A stretch of 64,000 nt of DNA, from positions 173,440-237,439 of the forward strand of contig DASRWI010000021.1 in the NCBI GenBank assembly GCA_035654655.1. The letters run 5' to 3'. Source of the stretch: DASRWI01 sp035654655. GTDB lineage: Bacteria > Bacteroidota > Ignavibacteria > Ignavibacteriales > Ignavibacteriaceae. The notes beneath the pieces were generated by a model, which saw only the letters and a list, made by a program, of their open reading frames with translations, was not told where the DNA came from and searched no databases. A program made the translations under genes and the position numbers. Shown in pieces: positions 9,337 to 18,129 of this stretch (positions within the stretch are counted from its first letter, which is position 1; each line of letters begins with the position of its first letter).

Positions 9337-9876
9337 GCAGTTGATTTTTATTCCGATGAAAGAAGTTCTTATACTGAAGAATTATTTTGGAGATTAGTTA
9401 CTTCAAATAAAAAAGGGGGACATATAGAATTCCCTAACCACGAAAAGCTTGAAGTAATAAGAAAAGGTTCAGCAAGTGGAAGAATCCTTGGCGGCAATTT
9501 AGCTTTGCTTACTTCTATTATGGGAACAGAATTTATACCTGATTTAAAAGATAAAATTTTAATGTTGGAAGATGTAGGTGAAGCTCCTTATCGTTTAGAC
9601 AGGATGCTAAATCAATTAAAGCTTGCAGGGATTTTAAAGAATGCTAAAGGTGTTTTACTTGGTGCATTCACTGAATGCGTTGAAAAAGACCCTGAGACAA
9701 AAACTTTAACATTAGGTGAAATAATTGAACATTATTTCTGCGATTTGAAAGTGCCGATTGTTTATAATTTCCAACACGGACATATTACTCACAATATAAC
9801 TATTCCGTGGGGCATTGAAGTTCATTTCAACGCCCTAAAGAATTCTTTAGAATATTTAGAGAATGCGGTTGTTTAG
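8380..9876 (+). CDS. In-frame chimera: zinc phospholipase C/P1-nuclease-like N-terminus fused to C-terminal half of an LD-carboxypeptidase (S66)
   Basis: Residues 1-319 match the paralogue at 10761: signal peptide, an early His (NTHQW), and a zinc motif HLLQDMSVPAH with H262, D266 and H272 in the H-x3-D-x5-H spacing of the phospholipase C/P1 nuclease superfamily. From residue 320 the sequence becomes the C-terminal part of peptidase S66 (muramoyltetrapeptide carboxypeptidase). It shows AVDF, GGNLALL, LEDVGEAPYRLDRML and GHITHNITIPWG, so the family's catalytic Glu and His regions are present. The GYSD-type Ser nucleophile motif, which precedes this region in the family, is missing. The fusion also lacks the T9SS sorting domain of its paralogue. 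Peptidase activity is therefore unlikely, and secretion through the outer membrane is unlikely. It may be a relic, a new fusion or an assembly chimera. Confidence 0.8.
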   Translation: MKKMFYLILIFTTSIYSYTENTHQWLTIQSYYLLKKNLGLDINTLNTHLHIDYSLDEGGAWQVPYITRGANLEDRIDPVYNYCLSNPPKIYGDAILSVLLSGPILGSIVQAFTGWPSDFFVSTTHFWNPDLGDDLSTKMHAETPNDDFYIKIPNAYKKFLNYANGDYDLSVNLVLYGFPTNSDGSGSCATQRAIVTFRYNTLPGLYNTRQLYVTKITWLSGEQTIYNSPILFTSNYWSSLNNSTHSNFIDCIIYETLGRMCHLLQDMSVPAHTKVDEHGPYSPTEMPGVRPSGDSYEYFMADDRYWTSDLVNNLVGPMVAVDFYSDERSSYTEELFWRLVTSNKKGGHIEFPNHEKLEVIRKGSASGRILGGNLALLTSIMGTEFIPDLKDKILMLEDVGEAPYRLDRMLNQLKLAGILKNAKGVLLGAFTECVEKDPETKTLTLGEIIEHYFCDLKVPIVYNFQHGHITHNITIPWGIEVHFNALKNSLEYLENAVV

Positions 9877-10213
9877 TCAGCTAAAAGTTTTTTAACTTCA
9901 GCTTTTATATAACCCCGTTCTCAAGAATTTTTTTATTGTTCTCTTGCAATTAGTAAAAACTAATCTTAATATTGTATTGAAAATGTATCAAGGGTTAGGG
10001 AAAAGAATTTCTTGTATTTAGATTTTATGTAAAGGGAAGTTTTTAAAATCTATAATTAATTTTTATAATGGGATTATATCGCTTAATTAAAGCAAATCTG
10101 TTCGCATTTTCTACTCTCTTTAAATCCTCAAAGATCTTAAGAGCTATTTATTTTGATGATACCTAGTTTATTAAATTATTTATTTATCTATAATTTAAAA
10201 TTTAGGAGTTACA
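9877..10213 (+). promoter_or_regulatory. Duplicated leader region upstream of the second small gene
   Basis: The first 70 bases, after the LD-carboxypeptidase end, contain a weak inverted repeat (AGCTAAAAG...CTTCAGCT). From about 9951 the sequence is nearly the same as 7571-7842, including AATGTATCAAGGGTTAGGG, TAATGGGATTATAT and CTCAAAGATCTTAAGAG. No gene was found. The conservation of a non-coding segment as long as this suggests it carries the promoter and translation signals of the pair of genes that follow. The exact promoter cannot be placed by eye. Confidence 0.5.
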
Positions 10214-11687
10214 TTGAAACTAATCAATCTTATTATAAATTCTTTATACAAAACACTATTTATAGTATTCATCATTTTATCTTTTTATCCAACTACTGCT
10301 CAAGATAGTGGCTTTGTTTTAAAAGATAGTACGCAAGATTCTAATAAAATTGAATTGAACAAAGAAAAAAACATTATTTTTTTAGAATTAGCAGGTAATG
10401 GACTTGCGTTTTCAATTAATTATGAAAGATTTATTTCTAAAGTATTATCTCTTAGAATTGGTATAGGGACAGCAGGAATGATACTTAAATGTTATCCATT
10501 CTTGATAAATTATAATTTTGAAAATGCACCTATAGAATTAGGTTTAGGTATAGTCCCTTATTCACATGGCTATTGGCATAATGTACCAGAGACAGTCACT
10601 TCACTTAAGTATTTATTAACTAGTACAATTGGTTTTAAGAGAATTAATAAAAACTTTATGTTTAAGGCAACCTTTAATCCTTATTTTAGTACTGAAAATA
10701 AACGTTTTACATTTTATGCAGGTTTAAGTATCGGCATAGCATTTTAAAAAGGGAAAAACAATGAAAAGAATATTTTATATAATTTTAATTTTTACTACTT
10801 CAATATATTCTTATGATGAAAATACTCATCAGTGGTTAACTATTCAATCATACTATTTATTAAAAAAGAATTTAGGTCTAGATATTAATGCTTTAAATAC
10901 TCATTTACATATCGATTATAGTGTAGATGAAGGTGGGGCTTGGCAAGTTCCTTATATTACAAGGGGAGCAAATCTCGAAGATAGAATAGACCCAGTTTAT
11001 AATTATTCATTTCGAAATCCTCCTCGTATGTTCGGTGATGCTGCCTTAGAAGTTGAATTATTATCAGAAGTTGTAATTTCAATCGCCGATGATTTTTATG
11101 ATGTACCAGATTGGTTTGTTAGTACAACTCATTTTTGGAATCCAGATTTAGGAGACAATCAAAACTCAATAATGCATGCAAAAACGTTTTTTAGAGACTT
11201 TTTTATATTTATTCCCAATGCTTATAAAAAATGCCAAGCTTATGTAAATGGTGATTATGATTTAAGTGTAAATTTAGTCCTTTATGGATTCCCAACTAAT
11301 TCTGATGGTAGTGGAAGTTGTGCAACACAAAGAGCTATTGTGACTTTTAGGTACAATACTCTTCCTGGTCTTTATAATACAAGACAATTATATGTAACTA
11401 AGGTAACTTGGTTAACAGGGGAACAAACTATTTATAATTCTCCAATTCTTTTTACATCTAATTATTGGTCTTCATTAAATAATTCTACTCATTCCAACTT
11501 CATTGATTGCATAATTTATGAAACCTTAGGCCGAATGTGCCATTTATTACAAGATATGAGTGTACCTGCACATTCTAAAATAGACGAACATAGCAGTATG
11601 TCGAATGGGGATTCTTATGAATCATATATGAAAAATGACAGATATTGGACATCTGATTTGGTCAATAATTTAGTTGGTCCGATGGTT
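9951..11687. repeat. Second copy of the diverged tandem duplication
   Basis: This is homologous to 7571-9336. The leader, the signal-peptide codons and a block in the large gene (around 11240-11690) are almost identical to copy 1. The middle of the small gene and a block at about 11010-11230 are strongly diverged. Only this copy continues into a complete large gene with a T9SS sorting domain. Confidence 0.85.
10214..10747 (+). CDS. Small outer-membrane beta-barrel-like protein, copy 2
   Basis: This 177-aa paralogue of the protein at 7843 has a signal peptide ending PTTAQ, a short linker and predicted amphipathic strands (LELAGNGLAFSINYERF and onward), ending IGIAF. The start is the same TTG behind TTAGGAGTTACA. 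It stands 13 bp before the large secreted phospholipase/nuclease-like gene. Function is unknown. Pairing with the large gene in both copies suggests an outer-membrane partner or a protein of linked function. Divergence is concentrated in the mature part, while leader and signal-peptide DNA are conserved. Confidence 0.75.
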   Translation: MKLINLIINSLYKTLFIVFIILSFYPTTAQDSGFVLKDSTQDSNKIELNKEKNIIFLELAGNGLAFSINYERFISKVLSLRIGIGTAGMILKCYPFLINYNFENAPIELGLGIVPYSHGYWHNVPETVTSLKYLLTSTIGFKRINKNFMFKATFNPYFSTENKRFTFYAGLSIGIAF

Positions 11688-14195
11688 AATATTGAAAATG
11701 AAATTAATCCTTTGCATTTTTTAATGTACACAACAGCTCAAATGTCACAACATTATGGATCAAATGGACCTTACGAAGGGGATGGGAATAATTATATTTT
11801 AGGGAACTATAGTCAGTCTGAATTAAATTATTTGAACAATAATAATTTAAGTTCTTTAGGTAATCCTACATCGGTTTCTAATCCAATTCAAGAAAATGAT
11901 GTTTATAATATTAGAAATAAAATGATACCTCAAGCAATTAGAACGACAGCAGCTTTACTTTATTGGTTTGCAAAAGAATGTAATCTTCTCCCACCAACAC
12001 GATATGTAAGCACCTCTCGTTTGTATGAAAACTCATTGAATCCAATCCCTGTATTAAATCAACCTGCACTTGAGGGGAGTACTTATTTATTAAATGACAT
12101 AAATTCTATTGATGGTTATAATTTTTCAGGATGGAAAGAAAATCTTAGCTACAATAATCCTCAATCTATAATTGTCCCAAGTGATTTATCCTTTACTTCT
12201 ATTTTTAAAAAATTAAATTATACCGATAATATTGCTTCTGCAAATAACAATAATCAAAGAAGAATATGCAAAACACCAAATGGAATATTACATAAAGTTT
12301 ATGAATCAATGAGTATGGTTTGGTATGAAAGAAGTACAGATAACGGAGTGACCTGGAATGTAGTAAATTCAAGACCATTATCAACTAAAGCAAAAAGACC
12401 ATCTATAGATAATTCTGATAATGATATATTATTATGTTTTCAGGAAAATAATGCAATTAAAATAAAACACTTTAGCTGCAACTATAATAATTATATTGAG
12501 CAAAGTGAATTAGTAAATACTAATACTTCAATTTATAGTAATGATGCAAGTCCCATAATTGTTGCCTCTAAAAAATTAAACAATGATATTAGATTTATGT
12601 TATTTTATTTAAACAGTGTAATAGGTAATGATAATTATAAAGGTATAGTAGCTCATTATGGAATATTAAATTCTTCAACTTTGCAATTACAATGGATAGG
12701 TGAGCCTCAAATAATCAATGGAGCATTTACAAGAACAAATTCATTAACAGCAGCAGTGTGTGAGAATTATAATCAAATGAATTTTCACGTGGCTTGGGAG
12801 CAGGATAATGTCATTAAATATGCTATAGCAAAAGTAAATATTAGTTATATTCCCGAGATAACTTTCCCTTATCAATTAAGTGTTTCTACTGGTTCAGGTT
12901 ATTCAAAGAATTATAAACCGATGATTACTTCTAACTGGCAAACTGTAAATGGAATATCCAGAGAAATTGCTCAGATATCCTGGATTGGTGAAAATGAAGC
13001 ACTTGTTGAAGAGGAACTTTTGAAAACAACTTTAGGCCCTCAATTGATTAAGAACGTAGTATATAAAAATTATTATTTTGATGGAGTAAACCATAATTGG
13101 TCTCCAATATATACATTCGGGACTAATGTTGATTACCAGAGTAATAATTTAGCAGACGTAAATGGCATTGTAATTGGCTGGCACGAAGGAAATGGAAACA
13201 ACAGGTTCATAAAAAACCTCAATAGTATTTCTACTATTAATAAAAACAGAGTTCCTATTGTAGGTAGTTATCCTCAAATAATTAACGCAGAAGATTTATC
13301 TTTGATGCGTGCCTTTGTGGTTGGAACAACATCTCCTTATGATTTTAGAATTTCAGACCAATTTAGCTTTGAACTTTATAAAGAAGCTGAATTTTCTGAA
13401 ATTAGTTTAGGAAGACAGGGGATTATCTATAAAGATAGTGCTCAATTTTATTTTACTTTGGTAGGTGTAAAGACTGATACAGATACTATCAACTTTGTAG
13501 AATTGCCTGATTCAATTAACTTCTTAAACATTGATGATGTAAATTCATATCTTGAAAGTAAACCAATAGTCATTGGAGAAAATTCTTCAATAAACTTTGG
13601 CGTACAATATGGTGTTGAAGGTATTGAATATGCAAAATGCATACTTCAGGAAGATAAAAATGTACAATTCAAATTAATTGCAATTGATGCCTTTAATAAT
13701 AACATAGTTGGAGAGTACTTAAACTATACTTTTAACAAAGATAGCCTGCCATCTTTTGGATATGCAAATTATTCGTTAAATACTCAAGGTTTGGAAGGCA
13801 AAACAATAAAGTTGAAAATATTGTTAAATGATAACTTAGAAGGAAATTATTCAATTGTACATAAATTCATAGATAATATTGCATTGCCTAAAACAAGTAT
13901 AATAGAGTTAAATAGTTCCCATAAAAAAGTAACAGAATATTATTTGACTCAGAATTATCCCAATCCATTCAATCCATCTACCACTATAAGTTATTCATTA
14001 CCTTCAAAGGGATTCACTTCTCTAAAGGTATATGATATATTAGGTAACCAGATTGCTACACTAGTAGATGAATATAAACCTGCTGGAAGCTATACTATAG
14101 ATTTCAATGCTTCTAATCTTTCTTCAGGTGTATATTTTTATTCTTTGACTTCAGGTAGTTTTACGATGAATAAGAAAATGATTTTGATGAAGTAA
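10761..14195 (+). CDS. Large T9SS-secreted phospholipase C/P1-nuclease-superfamily protein
   Basis: This is a probable secreted zinc hydrolase of 1144 aa. It has a signal peptide (about 1-17), an early His (NTHQW), STTHFWNPDLGD, and H261, D265 and H271 in the H-x3-D-x5-H pattern of zinc phospholipases C and S1/P1 nucleases. Residues from about 415 contain a short repeat-like domain (LEGSTYLLNDINSIDGYNFSGW). A beta-rich region from about 480 to 850 includes a BNR-like STDNGVTWN. The last ~80 residues are a T9SS sorting domain (NYPNPFNPSTTISYSLP ... MNKKMILMK). Export by Sec and then T9SS, with surface attachment or release, follows from family knowledge. The substrate (phospholipid or nucleic acid) is not determined. 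The paralogue at 8380 shares its first ~319 residues. Confidence 0.8.
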   Translation: MKRIFYIILIFTTSIYSYDENTHQWLTIQSYYLLKKNLGLDINALNTHLHIDYSVDEGGAWQVPYITRGANLEDRIDPVYNYSFRNPPRMFGDAALEVELLSEVVISIADDFYDVPDWFVSTTHFWNPDLGDNQNSIMHAKTFFRDFFIFIPNAYKKCQAYVNGDYDLSVNLVLYGFPTNSDGSGSCATQRAIVTFRYNTLPGLYNTRQLYVTKVTWLTGEQTIYNSPILFTSNYWSSLNNSTHSNFIDCIIYETLGRMCHLLQDMSVPAHSKIDEHSSMSNGDSYESYMKNDRYWTSDLVNNLVGPMVNIENEINPLHFLMYTTAQMSQHYGSNGPYEGDGNNYILGNYSQSELNYLNNNNLSSLGNPTSVSNPIQENDVYNIRNKMIPQAIRTTAALLYWFAKECNLLPPTRYVSTSRLYENSLNPIPVLNQPALEGSTYLLNDINSIDGYNFSGWKENLSYNNPQSIIVPSDLSFTSIFKKLNYTDNIASANNNNQRRICKTPNGILHKVYESMSMVWYERSTDNGVTWNVVNSRPLSTKAKRPSIDNSDNDILLCFQENNAIKIKHFSCNYNNYIEQSELVNTNTSIYSNDASPIIVASKKLNNDIRFMLFYLNSVIGNDNYKGIVAHYGILNSSTLQLQWIGEPQIINGAFTRTNSLTAAVCENYNQMNFHVAWEQDNVIKYAIAKVNISYIPEITFPYQLSVSTGSGYSKNYKPMITSNWQTVNGISREIAQISWIGENEALVEEELLKTTLGPQLIKNVVYKNYYFDGVNHNWSPIYTFGTNVDYQSNNLADVNGIVIGWHEGNGNNRFIKNLNSISTINKNRVPIVGSYPQIINAEDLSLMRAFVVGTTSPYDFRISDQFSFELYKEAEFSEISLGRQGIIYKDSAQFYFTLVGVKTDTDTINFVELPDSINFLNIDDVNSYLESKPIVIGENSSINFGVQYGVEGIEYAKCILQEDKNVQFKLIAIDAFNNNIVGEYLNYTFNKDSLPSFGYANYSLNTQGLEGKTIKLKILLNDNLEGNYSIVHKFIDNIALPKTSIIELNSSHKKVTEYYLTQNYPNPFNPSTTISYSLPSKGFTSLKVYDILGNQIATLVDEYKPAGSYTIDFNASNLSSGVYFYSLTSGSFTMNKKMILMK

Positions 14196-14253
14196 AATGA
14201 GATCGCCACACCCCATCTTTATAGATAGGGTTCGCGAGGACAGATAACAAAAA

Positions 14254-14280
14254 AACCGTTCATTTCTGAACGGTTTTTTA
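14254..14280. terminator. Bidirectional intrinsic terminator between the T9SS gene and tRNA-Leu
   Basis: A 9-bp perfect stem AACCGTTCA/TGAACGGTT with a TTTC loop has an A-run before and a T-run after. It can therefore terminate both the plus-strand gene and the minus-strand tRNA. Confidence 0.85.
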
Positions 14281-14287
14281 TTTTCAG

Positions 14288-14369
14288 TGCGAAAGCGGGG
14301 ACTCGAACCCCGATACCTCTCGGTACTAGATCCTAAGTCTAGCGCGTCTGCCAATTTCGCCACTCTCGC
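14288..14369 (-). tRNA. tRNA-Leu (anticodon UAG)
   Basis: Read on the minus strand, the acceptor stem GCGAGAG pairs with CTTTCGC, with discriminator A. The D arm contains AAATTGGCAGACG. The anticodon stem CTAGA/TCTAG encloses CTTAGGA with anticodon TAG. A class II long variable arm (ACCGAGAGGT) is followed by a TTCGAGT T-loop. CCA is not encoded. The terminator hairpin lies immediately downstream in its direction. Confidence 0.95.
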
Positions 14370-14567
14370 ATTAGGACATTCATCTACAAATAGTTTGTAG
14401 AATAGTTAAGTAAATTAACAAATATTTTTTAAAATTAAAATACTTTTCAAGCATAATATTTATTTTTTATGATAAAAATAAATATGTTTTATATTTCCTA
14501 AATATTCATATTTTTACTTTCAAAACTTAACATTCTTTAATTTCCACATTAGGACTTTTTTTATATT

Positions 14568-15833
14568 ATGGATAAATTTCTCATAAAAGGCGGCAATGTA
14601 CTATCCGGCGAAGTATCTGTAAGCGGTGCAAAAAATGCTTCTTTGGCACTTATGCCAGCCTGCTTGCTGACTTCAGGAAAATCAAAATTATTTAATACTC
14701 CAAAATTAAATGATGTTTATACAATGATTAAACTCCTTAATACTTTGGGAGTTGAAGCAGATTTTGAAGACCACATTCTTGAACTTGATACTTCAAACAT
14801 CATAAGTCATATTGCGCCTTATGAGCAGGTTAAAAAGATGCGTGCATCCGTTTATGTTCTTGGTCCATTGCTTTCACGGTTTGGGAATGCTAAAGTTTCA
14901 TTGCCCGGTGGATGCGCGTGGGGACCACGTCCAATTAACCTTCATCTTGAAGGATTAAAAAAGATGGGTGCAGATATTGAGCTTGAAGAAGGTTACATCA
15001 TTGCTAAATGTGATAGACTCAAAGGTACAAGAATTAACTTTGATGTCTCTTCAGTGGGTGCAACCGGGAATATTCTAATGGCTGCTACCCTTGCTAAAGG
15101 CACTACCGTTATTAACAATGCTGCAATGGAACCTGAAATTACTAACCTTGCAGAATTTCTTAGTTCAATGGGAGCAAAGATTGATGGCATCAATACCAGT
15201 ACTCTGGAAATTGAAGGTGTGGATGAACTTAAGTCCTCTGATGTTATTACTATCCACGATAGAATTGAGGCAGGTACTCTACTTATTGCCGGAGCAATGA
15301 CCAAAGGAAAAATTAAACTCCTTAATGTTGAGCATAAACTTCTTGAAGCTGTTATTTCAAAACTTGAAGATGCAGGTTCAAAAATTACTTACGATGAAAA
15401 TTCTATTGAAATTGATTCCACAAACATTAATCCTATCCCAACTAATGTAACTACTTCAATCTTTCCGGGATTTCCGACTGATATGCAGGCACAATGGACT
15501 GCTTATATGTCCATTGCTGATGGTGTTTCTTCTGTTATAGACAGTATTTATCTTGATAGATTTAAACACGTGCCGGAACTTATACGCCTTGGTGCAGATA
15601 TTGATTTATATGAGAATAAAGCAGTCATAAAGGGAGTTGAAAAATTAAAAGGTGCTAAAGTGATGTCAACTGACCTAAGAGCAAGTGCTTCTTTAGTACT
15701 TGCAGGTTTGGTTGCCGAAGGTACTACTGAAGTATTAAGAATTTATCACCTTGATAGAGGTTATCAAAAGATAGAAGAAAAGTTAATGTCCTTAGGTGCA
15801 GATATTCAACGTGTAGAAGGTTCTGAGTATTAG
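14568..15833 (+). CDS. murA: UDP-N-acetylglucosamine 1-carboxyvinyltransferase
   Basis: This is the first committed enzyme of peptidoglycan precursor synthesis; it transfers enolpyruvate from PEP to UDP-GlcNAc in the cytoplasm. The 421-aa length is normal. K22 and N23 (SGAKNASLAL) and the catalytic Cys at position 116 (LPGGCAWGPRP) are present, so the enzyme should be the fosfomycin-sensitive Cys type. FPGFPTDMQAQ and the C-terminal DLRASASLVLAGL match the EPSP-synthase fold family. The downstream gene starts on its last base, suggesting coupled translation. Confidence 0.97.
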   Translation: MDKFLIKGGNVLSGEVSVSGAKNASLALMPACLLTSGKSKLFNTPKLNDVYTMIKLLNTLGVEADFEDHILELDTSNIISHIAPYEQVKKMRASVYVLGPLLSRFGNAKVSLPGGCAWGPRPINLHLEGLKKMGADIELEEGYIIAKCDRLKGTRINFDVSSVGATGNILMAATLAKGTTVINNAAMEPEITNLAEFLSSMGAKIDGINTSTLEIEGVDELKSSDVITIHDRIEAGTLLIAGAMTKGKIKLLNVEHKLLEAVISKLEDAGSKITYDENSIEIDSTNINPIPTNVTTSIFPGFPTDMQAQWTAYMSIADGVSSVIDSIYLDRFKHVPELIRLGADIDLYENKAVIKGVEKLKGAKVMSTDLRASASLVLAGLVAEGTTEVLRIYHLDRGYQKIEEKLMSLGADIQRVEGSEY

Positions 15834-18055
15834 TGTTTAGTAGAATTAAAAATATTTTTACTGTTAATAATAATTTAAATATCTATTTATTTATAATAAT
15901 CGTTTTTAATTTAATTTTAACTGCTTTTCCTTTGACAAAAGAATTTGGTTATGAATTTTCTGTATTAAATTCATTACTTCTTTCTATTCTCGCAAGCTTA
16001 TACTTTATTACTTTAATAAAAAAGTATTCTGCAGAAATAATTAATAAACAGGAAATAAAAAGTAACTTAATTAAAGCATCATCTGCATTTATCATTTTGC
16101 CTTTTGCAATTTCTTGCACTAATTCATTGCTTACTTCGTTCTGTTCATTTAAAGATGGCGTATTGTTTTATACAGTGATAACCATCCCATCAATTTTGAT
16201 TGGAGCAGCAACAGGATATTTATCTTATTTAATAAATAAAAAATATGCTGTTCTTATTTTCTTTTTAATTTATATTTTAATTCTCTTTATACCTGCAATT
16301 GAAATTTATATTAATCCACAGGTTTATTTTTATAATCCTTTACTTGGATTTTTTCCCGGTACTATTTACGATGAAGGTATAAGTGTAAATAGTAAGCTTG
16401 CAGGGTATAGATTCCTTAACCTTATTTATTTTGGAGCAATGTTTTTTGCTGTTTATAAATTTGGAAAAGTAGGTAAAAGAAAAATTAAAATTATAATCTT
16501 CTCTGGTTTTCTGGCAGCAGCAATAATATTCTTTTATCTTTCTCCTTTGCTTGGATTCTCTACAAGCAATTACATAATCAAAAAAGAACTTGATGGAGTA
16601 ATTTCGACTGAGCATTTTGAAATTCATTACTCCAGGAAAATCAATGAGCAAATGATGAAAGTGGTGGCTTTGCATCACGAATATTATTATCAGGAGCTTT
16701 CAGATTTCTTTAACACAAAGCTTCATAAAAAAATTACCTCATATGTTTTTTATAATAGAGAACAGAAGGGAAGATTATTCGGTTCATTCAATGCCGATGT
16801 GGCAAAGCCCTGGCTGAATCAAATTTACACAGTATACGACAGCTATAACAAAACCTTAAAACACGAGCTTGCACATTGTTTTACTTCAGCTTTTGCTGAA
16901 GGTCCTTTTAAAGTTGCAGATAAATTTAATCCTGTTTTGATTGAAGGAATTGCTATGGCTGCAGATTCTTCATCACAGGATTTCAGTTTGGATTTTCTTG
17001 CAGCACTTGCTTACAAAAATGGGTACAATATAAACTTGAAAGAACTATTTGAAGGATTTAATTTCTTCAAGCATTCTTCTTCAATAGGATACATTTATTC
17101 CGGGTCAATTACCAAGTATCTGATCAATAATTATGGAATAGATAAATTTAAAAAATTCTATAGCAATAGTAACTTTCAAAAGGTATATGGAAAAGACGCG
17201 GATACTATAATTAAGGAGTACATTGCATACATTAATTCTCTTAATGTTGATAGTCTGAAACATACTGCAAATTATTACTTTGGCAGGAAATCTATTTTTG
17301 CAAAAGAATGTCCACGTTATGTAGCAGAGCAGCAGGATTTAGGTTGGTCATTATATGACTTTAAAGAATATGAAGAGTCTAAAGAAGTTTTTGCCGGATT
17401 AATTTCAATCAGCAATGACTATTCCTCACTTCTTGGTTATGTAAATAGTTTAACTGAATTAGAAAAGAAAGATGAAGCTGTTAATGTACTTGAAGGTAAG
17501 ATTAAAAATTTTGAAGGTACATCTTATTATTACAATCTTGAATTAAGATTGGCAGATCTATACGCATTAACCCAAAAAATATCTAAGGCAGATTCCTTAT
17601 ACAATGTAATCATTGAACAAAATGCATCAAAGAATGTTGTTGATGTTGCAAAGATAAGATTGATTTTATTGCACGATGAAAAAGTATTTACAGAGTATGT
17701 ATCGGGTAATGATATAACTAAATATCTAATTTTAAGAGACCTGAATAAAAAATCATATAACTACATTTCATTTAAATATCTAATAAATTTATCCAAAGCT
17801 CTTAATGAGGATTATGATTATTTCTTAAGTTCTTTTGATAAGGTTTTTGATGTTACTGATTATAACAGCAGTTATGCTTTAATGTTGCTGTCAGAATATA
17901 TGGTAGAAAATTTTGATTTAATCCGTGCACGAAAAGCAGCCGCTTTATCTTTAAGATATCACTATGATGCTGAATTAAACATTCTTTTAAAAGAAAATTA
18001 CAGAAAATTAAACTGGCTGCTGAACAATAAGCAAATTGCTGAGAACCTGAAGTAA
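15833..18055 (+). CDS. Multi-spanning membrane protein with HELAH gluzincin-like metallopeptidase domain
   Basis: I recognise no named gene. The 740-aa product has about seven N-terminal membrane helices (residues ~15-250). These are followed by a soluble domain resembling peptidase MA-like gluzincins: H344-E345-L-A-H348 with a downstream Glu at about 371 in LIEGIAMAAD, the spacing of an HExxH...E zinc site. The C-terminal ~270 residues are helical and repeat-like, perhaps TPR. The start is a GTG overlapping the murA stop by one base, so it is probably expressed with murA. Domain topology suggests the peptidase faces the periplasm, but this is inferred. A role in cell-envelope maintenance is only a guess from position. 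Confidence 0.7.
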   Translation: MFSRIKNIFTVNNNLNIYLFIIIVFNLILTAFPLTKEFGYEFSVLNSLLLSILASLYFITLIKKYSAEIINKQEIKSNLIKASSAFIILPFAISCTNSLLTSFCSFKDGVLFYTVITIPSILIGAATGYLSYLINKKYAVLIFFLIYILILFIPAIEIYINPQVYFYNPLLGFFPGTIYDEGISVNSKLAGYRFLNLIYFGAMFFAVYKFGKVGKRKIKIIIFSGFLAAAIIFFYLSPLLGFSTSNYIIKKELDGVISTEHFEIHYSRKINEQMMKVVALHHEYYYQELSDFFNTKLHKKITSYVFYNREQKGRLFGSFNADVAKPWLNQIYTVYDSYNKTLKHELAHCFTSAFAEGPFKVADKFNPVLIEGIAMAADSSSQDFSLDFLAALAYKNGYNINLKELFEGFNFFKHSSSIGYIYSGSITKYLINNYGIDKFKKFYSNSNFQKVYGKDADTIIKEYIAYINSLNVDSLKHTANYYFGRKSIFAKECPRYVAEQQDLGWSLYDFKEYEESKEVFAGLISISNDYSSLLGYVNSLTELEKKDEAVNVLEGKIKNFEGTSYYYNLELRLADLYALTQKISKADSLYNVIIEQNASKNVVDVAKIRLILLHDEKVFTEYVSGNDITKYLILRDLNKKSYNYISFKYLINLSKALNEDYDYFLSSFDKVFDVTDYNSSYALMLLSEYMVENFDLIRARKAAALSLRYHYDAELNILLKENYRKLNWLLNNKQIAENLK

Positions 18056-18129
18056 GTCTTTCCTTCTTTACTTGTCACATTTTAAGCAACATTTCTCATT
18101 TAATTTTGAATAAAAAATAAGATGATAAA

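Noticed and set aside
9337..9876. Separate complete LD-carboxypeptidase gene
   Set aside because: Only the C-terminal ~179 residues of an S66 enzyme are present. There is no independent start with a ribosome site, and the nucleophile motif is missing.
14151..14363. 70-aa minus-strand reading frame
   Set aside because: It lies over tRNA-Leu and the terminator, and its peptide is the translation of the tRNA.
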